32,416 bases of DNA from an uncultured Alistipes sp. (lineage in GTDB: Bacteria > Bacteroidota > Bacteroidia > Bacteroidales > Rikenellaceae): NCBI GenBank assembly GCA_949285535.1, contig CASDZP010000019.1:1-32416 (forward strand), in the 5' to 3' direction. Under the pieces are notes generated by a model, which worked only from the letters and a program-made list of their open reading frames with translations, ran no database searches and was not told where the DNA came from. The translations under genes and the position numbers were made by a program. Position 1 is the first letter of the stretch; the number at the start of each line of letters is the position of its first letter. Shown here piece after piece: positions 1-6,600 of the stretch.

Positions 1-281
1 ATCGACTGTTTACCATGAACTTGAATCGGTGATATCCACACTTTCGACAATCTCAAAGAATGAGTCTTTAACGTTCATTTCATTACAAAAAGTGATGCTG
101 TCGATGATGAAAACGTGTGGGCGGAGTAAAATGGCGCAAATCTTCGCTCCTTTGCTCTCTCGAAAAAACGAGGAGACTGCGAAGTATTCCCGATTAATAA
201 ATTTTAACGAAAAAAATTTCAAGAAAAATGCATTTGCTTACAATCTGAAAGTATAATTTTCGCAAAAATGGTCTAAAAACG
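1..281. other. no recognisable gene
   Basis: This stretch carries only two short overlapping open frames on opposite strands (about 70 and 75 codons). I recognise neither product and see no supporting start signal. If the minus-strand promoter at 372-402 reads through the hairpin at 282-307, the minus frame (codons 222 to 10) would be transcribed, so a small protein cannot be excluded. The sequence may also be the upstream region of a minus-strand gene outside the window. Confidence 0.4.
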
Positions 282-365
282 AAAAAATCGACCTTGTTGG
301 GGTCGATAGAATCATCAAAAATAGTAAAAAACGGCTCGTAAACGTCTCTCTTTCTTACTAATAGA
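282..365 (-). ncRNA. candidate small RNA (promoter to terminator)
   Basis: A consensus promoter at 372-402 predicts transcription starting near 365 on the minus strand. About 60 nt downstream lies a classic intrinsic terminator: stem ATCGACC / GGTCGAT, 7-nt loop, then six T residues (282-307 read in reverse). The unit would give an RNA of roughly 80 nt with no start codon followed by a convincing reading frame. It could be an independent small RNA, or an attenuated leader of a minus-strand gene to the left. The promoter and terminator are seen; the RNA itself is inferred. Confidence 0.45.
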
Positions 366-371
366 CATTGA

Positions 372-402
372 CAAAGATAATGAAAAAAGAATAAAAAACA
401 AA
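372..402 (-). promoter_or_regulatory. Bacteroidales-type promoter for candidate small RNA
   Basis: Read on the minus strand this is TTTG (402-399), a 19-nt spacer, then TATCTTTG (379-372). It matches the Bacteroides primary sigma consensus TTTG-N19-21-TAnnTTTG at every fixed position. No annotated gene begins directly downstream, so the transcript is unexplained. Confidence 0.6.
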
Positions 403-509
403 TACCCCAATAAATAGGCTTAATTATATTATCCGAAACTGTTTGAAGTCTTAATTTTGGGGTTTTATCTTACGATAAATTTACAGAAAATTTTGTCAGT
501 ACAATTTTA

Positions 510-517
510 TATTTTTG
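510..517 (+). promoter_or_regulatory. possible -7 element of the GNAT gene
   Basis: TATTTTTG matches TAnnTTTG and lies about 19 nt before the ATG at 536, giving a very short leader. The nearest upstream TTTG (492-495) leaves only 14 nt of spacer, shorter than usual, so this is a weak call. Confidence 0.35.
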
Positions 518-535
518 TGGATAACATTTTTTAAA

Positions 536-1033
536 ATGGGGTACAAAATAAACGCATATTCGCAAGAAGACATAGAAGGGATAAGAAGCATATACAATCA
601 TTTTATTACAGAGACGGCAGTAAGTTTCGAGACGATGCCGCTCACGGCAGGAGAGATGAAAGAGCGCTTATCCCAAATTGATGCCGAAGGTCATGTATGT
701 TTTGTATGCAAGGATGCAGGACAGCGTGTTGTTGGCTTTGTATGGCTTCACAGCTGGAACTGGCGTGAGGCCTTTAAATACACGGCAGAACTTACGATAT
801 ATGTAGCACCCGGATTTGACAGGCACGGTATTGGGACGGCGTTGATGGAAAAGATAATCGATCATGCACGAACTCACAATCTTCATACGCTCGTATCGTG
901 TATAACCATGCCAAACGATGCGAGTGTGAGGTTACACGAGAAGTTTGGTTTTGAGAGAGTTGCTTATTTCAAAGAGGTTGGATATAAAAATGCGTCGTGG
1001 CATGATGTATGCCACATGCAGCTGATGCTTTAA
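536..1033 (+). CDS. GNAT N-acetyltransferase, phosphinothricin acetyltransferase-like
   Basis: This is a 165-residue cytoplasmic acetyltransferase that would transfer an acetyl group from acetyl-CoA to an amine. It has the layout of the Pat/Bar-like GNATs: an N-terminal segment reading IRSIYNHFITETAVSFE, the central strands, the acetyl-CoA loop FDRHGIGTALMEK (the Q/RxxGxG/A motif), and a C-terminal GFERVAYFKEVGYK...WHDVCHMQLML block. The length is normal for the family. I chose the ATG at 536 because the alternative is a TTG at 515 lying inside the likely -7 box. The substrate cannot be read from sequence: Pat-like proteins of this kind act on methionine sulfone/sulfoximine or other small amines, and herbicide resistance should not be assumed. 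It is monocistronic, and its stop is followed by a dispersed repeat. Confidence 0.85.
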   Translation: MGYKINAYSQEDIEGIRSIYNHFITETAVSFETMPLTAGEMKERLSQIDAEGHVCFVCKDAGQRVVGFVWLHSWNWREAFKYTAELTIYVAPGFDRHGIGTALMEKIIDHARTHNLHTLVSCITMPNDASVRLHEKFGFERVAYFKEVGYKNASWHDVCHMQLML

Positions 1034-1060
1034 GCGTCATCTTCACACTTATATCCTTTA

Positions 1061-1225
1061 GGCTATACACGATTAGATGCCGACTTCCGAAAAGGTAATG
1101 AGCCAACTGAATGTGACATGGTCAGAAGGGGCTGTGCCCCCTCGTTTTGGTTACTTTGTCGAGGGACAAAGTAACGCTGTCGGCAGACCCCACGGAGTGC
1201 CCCGCGGGAGCGCCCTCGGAGAGAA
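1061..1225. repeat. dispersed intergenic repeat, copy 1 (contains two hairpins)
   Basis: This 165-bp non-coding repeat recurs in reverse complement at 4633-4777. Shared landmarks in order are GGCTATACACGATT at the outer end, AATGAGCCAA.TGAATGTGACATGGTCA, the small palindrome GGGGCTGTGCCCC, the hairpin TTACTTTGTC-GAGG-GACAAAGTAA (1151-1174), and CCCCGCGGGAGCGCCCTCGGAGAG at the inner end. This copy has 24 extra bases (1175-1198) after the hairpin. The inner end abuts an inverted duplication of the ssrA 3' end. Relative to the neighbouring gene it has the same orientation as copy 2. There is no open frame of known type and no transposase. Confidence 0.85.
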
Positions 1226-1354
1226 TTCCCGTTTGGACGAGAGTTCGATTCTCTCCGATTCCACAAAAAAGATAAAGGCGTTATTCAATAACTGAATAAC
1301 GCCTTTATCTTTTTTGTGGAGCCGGAGAGAATCGAACTCTCGTCCAAACGGGGA
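1226..1354. repeat. palindrome: inverted duplication of the ssrA 3' end around its terminator
   Basis: This is a near-perfect palindrome centred at about 1290. The inner 23-bp stem (1265-1287 / 1293-1315) is the ssrA terminator. The arms continue outward for some 38 bp, so 1227-1264 is an inverted copy of the tmRNA TpsiC arm and acceptor strand. There are two mismatches (GATTCC against GGCTCC), and a one-base length difference in a G run marks the edge. The copy ends exactly where the dispersed repeat begins. Confidence 0.9.
1265..1315 (-). terminator. ssrA intrinsic terminator
   Basis: The stem is 23 bp and perfect, with a 5-nt loop (ATAAC) and A6/T6 ends on both sides, so it can work in both directions. 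On the minus strand it starts one base after the tmRNA discriminator base. Confidence 0.85.
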
Positions 1355-1717
1355 ACCCGGAAGCTTTCTACATGCTTAGTTCTTATTGGATTTTCGAGCG
1401 AAGGGTAAGGTTAAGAACGTACCACCCGACGCCTTAGTCTCTAAAAATCTCGTCATGACTTAGAGACATCGCCACGACCAGCCTTTCTTGATGATACTCT
1501 ATAAACCGACTGCTGTAAGGCGGAGCCTTCGGCAGAGTACTCGTCGGAAAACTATCCTTGAGTCTCCCGATTAAGGTGTTTTACTCTGTAAAACTACGCA
1601 GCGAGTCTGTAGCTGTTATTGCCAATTAATTTTTGAGTGTTCATATTAAAGAGCGCCCACACAATGCTCTGCATGCTTACATCAAGACCCTGCCCGCTGT
1701 CAAAACCGATCAGCCCC
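1317..1717 (-). ncRNA. ssrA: transfer-messenger RNA (tmRNA)
   Basis: This 401-nt RNA rescues stalled ribosomes together with SmpB. The 5' end reads GGGGCTGATCGGTTTTGACA, the typical tmRNA start, and pairs with the 3' acceptor strand CGGCTCC. The TpsiC arm GAGAGTTCGATTCTCTC sits just before the 3' end. CCA is not encoded: after discriminator A the DNA reads CAAAAA. The tag frame at 1623-1594 (minus) reads GGC AAT AAC AGC TAC AGA CTC GCT GCG TAG, giving GNNSYRLAA. The LAA end expected for protease recognition is present. The predicted start of transcription is about 12 nt upstream, so RNase P would remove a short leader. Confidence 0.95.
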
Positions 1718-1735
1718 GATGTCATTTACTAACGA

Positions 1736-1767
1736 CAAAGATAATATATTATTGTTTTTTTACCAAA
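1736..1767 (-). promoter_or_regulatory. ssrA promoter
   Basis: On the minus strand this is TTTG (1767-1764), a 20-nt spacer, then TATCTTTG (1743-1736), a full match to the Bacteroides consensus. It predicts a start of transcription near 1729. It lies between the 3' end of the beta-lactamase gene and ssrA. Confidence 0.75.
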
Positions 1768-1783
1768 AACAGACATTTTAATG

Positions 1784-2671
1784 TTATAAGCTATCGTTTC
1801 GCGAAATAATATTGTCATAAACGACACGCGCTATCGATGACATTATACGGGCGTTTTCTTCATCGGATTCTTTTGAATCCTTTATTAATACGGCGATGAA
1901 ACATTTTTTACCATTTGGCAGGTATATGACACCTGCATCAGTGGTGGCAATCTGCGTTCCGTCTGGTTTACGGTCGGAGTGGCCTGTTTTATGTCCGAAT
2001 CTGACATTCACGGGTAATCCTGCAATCAATTTGTCTGTTCCTGTCGAGCAGTCGAGCATTGTTTGTCTCAAAAAAGCAGTATTTTCCGCTGTTAATATAT
2101 TACCTGCCTCTACCGCTTGTAATAATTGTGTTACGGACAAAGGGGTGGCACGGTTGTTATAGCTGTTAAAAATATCTTCGTGCATACTCCTTTCCGTTTC
2201 ATTGAGTTTTACACCCTTTATACCCAACGATTTTATATATGCCTCGACCTGCTGTATTCCTCCCACGAAATTTATCAGCCAGTCACATGTGTTATTGTCA
2301 CTTTGTGACATTGTATATCCGATAATGTCTCGATAAGAAATACGTATCCGTTGGTTCGGATATTTGTCTCTCAAAGGGCTATATGTATCTTCATCCATCT
2401 GTGTCGGTTCTATGTACGTAAGGCTATCCAACGAGATATTCTCCCGTTCCATCTTATTCAAAGCCGCCACAGATACGTGTAGTTTGAACAGGCTCATCAG
2501 CGGATAATCATTTCTGTTTCGGACGGTAAAACATTTATCGTCATAAATGACAGCCATACCGACAACCGCCTCTTTCCCTTTGATTAAATTTTTTATATCA
2601 TCTGTTTTAATCTGCCCGAACGACATGACGCAATAAAAACATGCGCAAGCAAACAATAAAATCTTTTTCAT
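1784..2671 (-). CDS. class A (A2) beta-lactamase, CfxA/CepA/CblA-like
   Basis: This 295-residue secreted serine beta-lactamase would hydrolyse beta-lactams in the periplasm. A signal peptide covers about residues 1-19. The catalytic motifs are all present and correctly spaced: S60-LF-K63 (the SxxK nucleophile and lysine), S124-D-N126, an omega-loop segment NETERSMHED around residues 157-166 that would supply the deacylating glutamate, and K228-T-G230 in FGHKTGHSD. Its length and the omega-loop style fit the Bacteroidetes A2 subclass (CfxA, CepA, CblA, PER relatives), which often act as cephalosporinases; the actual spectrum is not readable here. No mobile element flanks it, so it is more likely resident than recently acquired. 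I found no consensus promoter in the 240-bp upstream region, which is very AT-rich. Confidence 0.92.
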   Translation of the reverse strand: MKKILLFACACFYCVMSFGQIKTDDIKNLIKGKEAVVGMAVIYDDKCFTVRNRNDYPLMSLFKLHVSVAALNKMERENISLDSLTYIEPTQMDEDTYSPLRDKYPNQRIRISYRDIIGYTMSQSDNNTCDWLINFVGGIQQVEAYIKSLGIKGVKLNETERSMHEDIFNSYNNRATPLSVTQLLQAVEAGNILTAENTAFLRQTMLDCSTGTDKLIAGLPVNVRFGHKTGHSDRKPDGTQIATTDAGVIYLPNGKKCFIAVLIKDSKESDEENARIMSSIARVVYDNIISRNDSL

Positions 2672-2912
2672 AAATCATATATATAATGAAACGCGAATTT
2701 AGCATTTTCGATATTCCCCTCAAAAAACAATCTGACATACATATAAAAAACGTATAAAACACCATATATCACCATAATAACAACACAAAACAAACAAAAC
2801 GCAAAACACTATTTAATCAAATAATTTTTGCCAATATTTCATTGTTTGATAAAAATCAATTATATTTATGTGCTAAAAAATTACAAATTCAAACACGACA
2901 AAGGAGTAAAAT

Positions 2913-4478
2913 ATGAAAAAGATTTTTCTATTATTGACTCTCGGTCTGTTCATGGCATCTGTCGGTAACGAAGTGGCGGCACAGCAGAAGAAGCCGCGCA
3001 TCGGTATTGCGGGCATCTATGTCGAGAACAGCGTTTTCATGCCTAACAAGCAGGAATTAATCGGAGTACCCATATCCATGCCCGACTATCTGAATCCCGA
3101 TTCTGTCATGGGACAGGCAGCCGAATGGATACCCACATTAAGAGGTGTCGGCAACGGTCGCGGACCAATAACAAAAGAGTCGTATGACGCTTTTGTAGAA
3201 AAGACACTCGAGCTTATCAAGGCGAACATGCCTTACGATGCTTTCTGGTTCTATAACCACGGCGCATGTAGCGTTGAAGGCGTAGATGACCCCGAAGGCG
3301 ACTTTATGGAGAAGGTGAGAGGCGTCATCGGAAATGATGTCCTGGTCACCACCACAACAGACCTTCACGGTAATGCCTCTTTGAAAGTGGCTCTTTACAC
3401 AGACTTGATAACCACTTTCCGCAAGGCTCCTCACGATGACATGAGAGAATCCAACCGTCGTGGTGTTGCCAACATGCTGGAGCGTCTCGAATCAGGGAAA
3501 GGCCGTCCCGCATACAAAGCATGGGTAGCAGTGCCCATACTGCTTTCAGGAGAGTGGACGAGCACACGTGCGGAACCTGCCAAATCGCTTTATGCAATGA
3601 TTCCCGAAGTTGAGTCACAACCAGGCGTAACGGATGTAGGCATCTGGATTGGTTATGTATGGGGTGACAATCAGCGTAACTCTGCCGTAGTCATGGTTGT
3701 TGGCGACGACAAGGAGCAGGTTGGTGCAGGAGCCAAAAAGCTCGCACAGAAATTCTGGGATGTACGCAAACAGTTCACACTCGAAGCACCCGGATATTCT
3801 CTCGACAAATGTCTCGATTTGGCCATCGCAAGCAAGAAAAAGCCGTTCTTCATAAGCGACATGGGTGATAACCCCGGTGGTGGCGGTTCAGGCGAAGTTA
3901 CATGGACACTTGCCCGTGTATTGCAGCGTCCCGAGTTGCAGTCACCCAAAGGCAAAAGCCTTCTTTACTGCTCTATTCCCGGCGACGAGATGGTTGAACA
4001 GGCAAGAAAAGTAGGTGTCGGCGGACATGCTGAAGCCTATGTCGGCGCCATGACCGACAGTGCACATCAGGGTCCCATTCTCTTGTCAGGTGAGGTCGTA
4101 TATGTAAGTCCTGCTGAAGATGAACAACAGGCAGGCAAACAGGGTTCCAGAAGACGCAACAACATCGCAATAATAAAAACAGGTAGTGTATATGTGGTTG
4201 TCGGCACATCTTCTCCCACGCCCAATTTAAAAGACACAGGCATCGACCCGAGTAAAATGGATATAGTAATGGTTAAGCAGGGTTACCTGGTTAACCAGTG
4301 GTACAACATGCAGAAAGACTGGGTAATGGCCTTCACACGCGGCAGCGTTGACCAGGATTTCCAGAAACTGCCTTATAAAAACATCATAAGACCCATGTAT
4401 CCGTTAGATCCCGACATGGCTGACCCCGAACTGAATGTGATATTCGTTCCGTCGGCTAAATATCTGTACGGAAGATAG
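2913..4478 (+). CDS. secreted M81-family metallopeptidase (MlrC/microcystinase-like)
   Basis: This 521-residue protein has an N-terminal signal peptide (about 1-23, ending VAAQ) and a full M81/DUF1485 body. Family MlrC enzymes are zinc hydrolases that cut small linear or cyclic peptides. Likely active-site residues are E38 in GIYVENSVF, D150 and H152 in TTTTDLHGN, and H174 in FRKAPHDDMRES. A Gly-rich SDMGDNPGGGGSGE segment lies at about 315-328, at the start of the C-terminal domain. The first histidine of the usual HE(S/T)N motif is Val here. An unusually good ribosome binding site (AAGGAG, 2901-2906) precedes the ATG. A weak promoter-like TATATTTA lies at 2861-2868. The substrate is unknown, and microcystin is not implied. 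The last 20 codons are duplicated in inverted orientation just downstream. Confidence 0.85.
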   Translation: MKKIFLLLTLGLFMASVGNEVAAQQKKPRIGIAGIYVENSVFMPNKQELIGVPISMPDYLNPDSVMGQAAEWIPTLRGVGNGRGPITKESYDAFVEKTLELIKANMPYDAFWFYNHGACSVEGVDDPEGDFMEKVRGVIGNDVLVTTTTDLHGNASLKVALYTDLITTFRKAPHDDMRESNRRGVANMLERLESGKGRPAYKAWVAVPILLSGEWTSTRAEPAKSLYAMIPEVESQPGVTDVGIWIGYVWGDNQRNSAVVMVVGDDKEQVGAGAKKLAQKFWDVRKQFTLEAPGYSLDKCLDLAIASKKKPFFISDMGDNPGGGGSGEVTWTLARVLQRPELQSPKGKSLLYCSIPGDEMVEQARKVGVGGHAEAYVGAMTDSAHQGPILLSGEVVYVSPAEDEQQAGKQGSRRRNNIAIIKTGSVYVVVGTSSPTPNLKDTGIDPSKMDIVMVKQGYLVNQWYNMQKDWVMAFTRGSVDQDFQKLPYKNIIRPMYPLDPDMADPELNVIFVPSAKYLYGR

Positions 4479-4632
4479 ACAAATCTCAACTATTCATAAA
4501 TTATAAGGGATATATAAAGTCATATAGAGCTTTATATATCCCTTATAATTTATGAATAGTTGAGATTTGTCTATCTTCCGTACAGATATTTAGCTGACGG
4601 AACGAATATCACATTCAGTTCGGGGTCAGCCA
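4417..4632. repeat. long palindrome: inverted duplication of the M81 gene's 3' end
   Basis: The two arms (4417-4519 and 4530-4632) are about 103 bp each and match with one substitution (GTCGGCTA against GTCAGCTA). The left arm holds the last 60 or so bases of the M81 coding sequence, its stop codon and the 41-bp 3' flank. The right arm is their inverted copy. The loop (4520-4529) is inside what looks like the gene's terminator stem. The copy ends at 4632, directly before repeat copy 2. Confidence 0.95.
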
Positions 4633-4777
4633 ATAAGCTCTCCGAGGGCGCTCCCGCGGGGCTTACTTTGTCACTCGACAAAGTAAGACAAAACGAGGGG
4701 GCACAGCCCCTTTTGACCATGTCACATTCATTTGGCTCATTATCTTCCACGAAGTCAGCACCGAATCGTGTATAGCC
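4633..4777. repeat. dispersed intergenic repeat, copy 2
   Basis: This is the reverse complement of copy 1 (1061-1225), lacking copy 1's 24-nt internal segment. Landmarks are CTCTCCGAGGGCGCTCCCGCG at the gene-proximal end, hairpin CTTACTTTGTC-ACTC-GACAAAGTAAG (4662-4687), GGGGCACAGCCCC, and AATCGTGTATAGCC at the distal end. Most positions match copy 1; differences cluster near the distal end. The loop and flanks of the CTTAC hairpin differ from copy 1 while the stem is kept, which suggests that the stem matters. Confidence 0.85.
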
Positions 4778-4963
4778 TGTCAACTGTCGTCTAATGACTT
4801 CACAACCCTAACGCACACTATAAATAAATCGCTTTTAATGAGAGAAAAGGCGACGGGGTACGCTAATCAACTTGTCAAAATATTGAAAGAAATGAAAATA
4901 TAAGATACAGCAATTTTAAATATACTGATAATCTTGACAATAACCTATAACACATTATAACAA
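4778..4963. other. AT-rich spacer, nothing recognised
   Basis: This stretch lies between the distal end of repeat copy 2 and the operon terminator. I see no reading frame, consensus promoter, or repeat in it. Confidence 0.5.
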
Positions 4964-4994
4964 CAGAGGTAGCTCTAAAATAAAGCTACCTCTG
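4964..4994 (-). terminator. terminator of the surface-lipoprotein operon
   Basis: The stem is CAGAGGTAGCT / AGCTACCTCTG with a 9-nt loop, and it lies about 20 bp after the stop of the last operon gene. The minus-strand tail is only moderately T-rich (TTGTTATAAT). Confidence 0.7.
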
Positions 4995-5013
4995 CGTTTA
5001 TATGTGAATTAAA

Positions 5014-6600
5014 TTATTCTTTAACAATAGGCAATGACGAGTAGTCGAATTGGAGGGCGTCAAGCCATAATTTTGAACCCACAGCACCGCAGTAACGTTC
5101 CCCATATATGCTGGATGTGGCTACTAACACAATGTGAGTCGGTTTTATTGTCGTTGTGCGATATTCGAGGTTTATCTCAAACTGTGCGTATGTACTGTTT
5201 GTCTCGCTTGTCGAGAATTCACCGTAAGCGATAATATCTCTGTCAGCCTCATTTTTTGGACGTAATGTGGCGCCTCGCCAGTTTTCAAGGTAGACATAAA
5301 CATGGCACTTGTCTGTCTGACCCAGATGCGAAACGTCTTCGGGATACTTGTTGCTTGACACATCTATCACCTTGGGCTGATAAACATACCATCCTGTCAA
5401 TTTTGACGGTCGTCCGGTAAACGGTCGTCCGAACTTGGGGCTGTCACTCGGCGATTGCATGTTGGTCTCGAAATCACCCGTAAACAAGTTACCTGCACCA
5501 AGCCCTACAATAGCCACCTTTTTAGTTTCCATGCAGGCTGCATAAGTTCCCTCCTTCACAAGATCGTCAACAGGATAGGTTGCGGCGCTTGTCATCGTGG
5601 CAATACCGTCATTACCCGTTATCCAATAAGGTGTTCCGCCCTGTGCGTACGGAAACCAGCAATCATTTTTACCTTTGGGAACATTGTGCCACTCCTCGAA
5701 ACTCATATTGGGAACCTCAACAATATTGTCGGTCGTGAAACTCTCTTCCTTTCCGGTCTCGTCACCGAGATAGGGGCGGCAAATATATGTGGTTCCGGGC
5801 TCGAGATCCGTCATTAAGGCTGTCATCGTACCGCCGTCAACCGTAACATTGTTCTCATTGGTCTTTGTCCACTCGGTGTCGGTCTCACGTCTGTACTGGT
5901 AACCCATGGCAAGAGTCGAATTGACAGGTATGCTCGCGGTACCCTTGGCGACCTTGGTCCATGATTGCAGCGATTCTCCTTTAACGGAGAAATCGGCGTT
6001 AAGAGCGGCAAGACGCCATGTCTCCTTACGTCCGAAACACTCAACCTCAAAAGTGGTGCCCGAACCCGAAAGGTCAAACTTCTGACTCAACGGGTCAGGT
6101 GTGATAACGGCAGACTCGGGACCGATAATCATCTTGTCTATCTGTACCGATGTCAATATCTGAGACTTGGCTACCGTAACGATGATAACTTTGTTGATGG
6201 TATCGACAGCCGCATCACCAATCTGATTCTCCACATTGACAATATAATCGACATCCCATTTGGCATCTATCGTCCATTCATAATCCTGCCATGTGCGAAG
6301 AGTGAACTTATAGGGAGACGAAAGGTCGATATATTCGGGCATCGCGGGAATCATCTCCGTAGAGTCGCTGAAATCGTAATATATGACCTTGACGTTTTTT
6401 ATGTCGTACTCACCGCCGAGTGTGAATTTTATCGTTCTCGCGGTATTGTCAATCTCGCTCGGTTCGAGCTGTCCCGCAACCTCGAAGCTTTTGAATATGG
6501 GCTGACGGTTGGGATAAGGGATGTCATTCTCTATACACCCTGTGAGGATGGAGCCGAACAACATCACCAATGGTAAATATATCTTTTTAAATGCTTTCAT
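5014..6600 (-). CDS. PCMD-domain surface lipoprotein
   Basis: This is the last gene of the operon, 528 residues from the ATG at 6600. That start gives a clean lipoprotein signal ending ILTGC (Cys22) and overlaps the end of the barrel gene by 14 bp; an in-frame ATG 33 bp upstream is less likely. After the lipidated Cys come beta-rich modules: an N-terminal domain (about 30-200), a fibronectin-like repeat (MGYQYRRETDTEWTK ... YICRPYLGDETGKEESFTT), then a C-terminal PCMD domain opened by NMSFEEWHNV and carrying GNLFTGDFETNM and FGRPFTGRPSKL. PCMD (putative carbohydrate metabolism domain) has no proven activity, and a glycan-binding role is only inferred. It shares the fibronectin-PCMD half with the proteins at 7717 and 11160 but has a different N-terminal half and no DUF4493. 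Confidence 0.8.
   Translation of the reverse strand: MKAFKKIYLPLVMLFGSILTGCIENDIPYPNRQPIFKSFEVAGQLEPSEIDNTARTIKFTLGGEYDIKNVKVIYYDFSDSTEMIPAMPEYIDLSSPYKFTLRTWQDYEWTIDAKWDVDYIVNVENQIGDAAVDTINKVIIVTVAKSQILTSVQIDKMIIGPESAVITPDPLSQKFDLSGSGTTFEVECFGRKETWRLAALNADFSVKGESLQSWTKVAKGTASIPVNSTLAMGYQYRRETDTEWTKTNENNVTVDGGTMTALMTDLEPGTTYICRPYLGDETGKEESFTTDNIVEVPNMSFEEWHNVPKGKNDCWFPYAQGGTPYWITGNDGIATMTSAATYPVDDLVKEGTYAACMETKKVAIVGLGAGNLFTGDFETNMQSPSDSPKFGRPFTGRPSKLTGWYVYQPKVIDVSSNKYPEDVSHLGQTDKCHVYVYLENWRGATLRPKNEADRDIIAYGEFSTSETNSTYAQFEINLEYRTTTIKPTHIVLVATSSIYGERYCGAVGSKLWLDALQFDYSSLPIVKE

Noticed and set aside
10..256. Two overlapping small open frames at the left edge
   Set aside because: They lie opposite each other with no family resemblance and no start signals; kept only as a possibility in the region note.
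515..535. TTG start for the GNAT protein
   Set aside because: It lies inside the probable -7 box and adds residues foreign to the family; the ATG at 536 fits better.
1226..1264. Possible att site of an integrative element at ssrA
   Set aside because: The ssrA copy is inverted and shares the terminator with the real gene; integrase-made att copies are direct repeats, and no integrase or cargo is present.
1784..2671. Beta-lactamase as recent acquisition on a mobile element
   Set aside because: No transposase, integrase, or mobilisation gene flanks it, and the adjacent repeat is tied to ssrA, not to this gene.
4571..4783. Minus-strand open frame whose C terminus matches the end of the M81 protein
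   Set aside because: It is an artefact of the inverted duplication: the frame reads the copied 3' end of the M81 gene and then the dispersed repeat.
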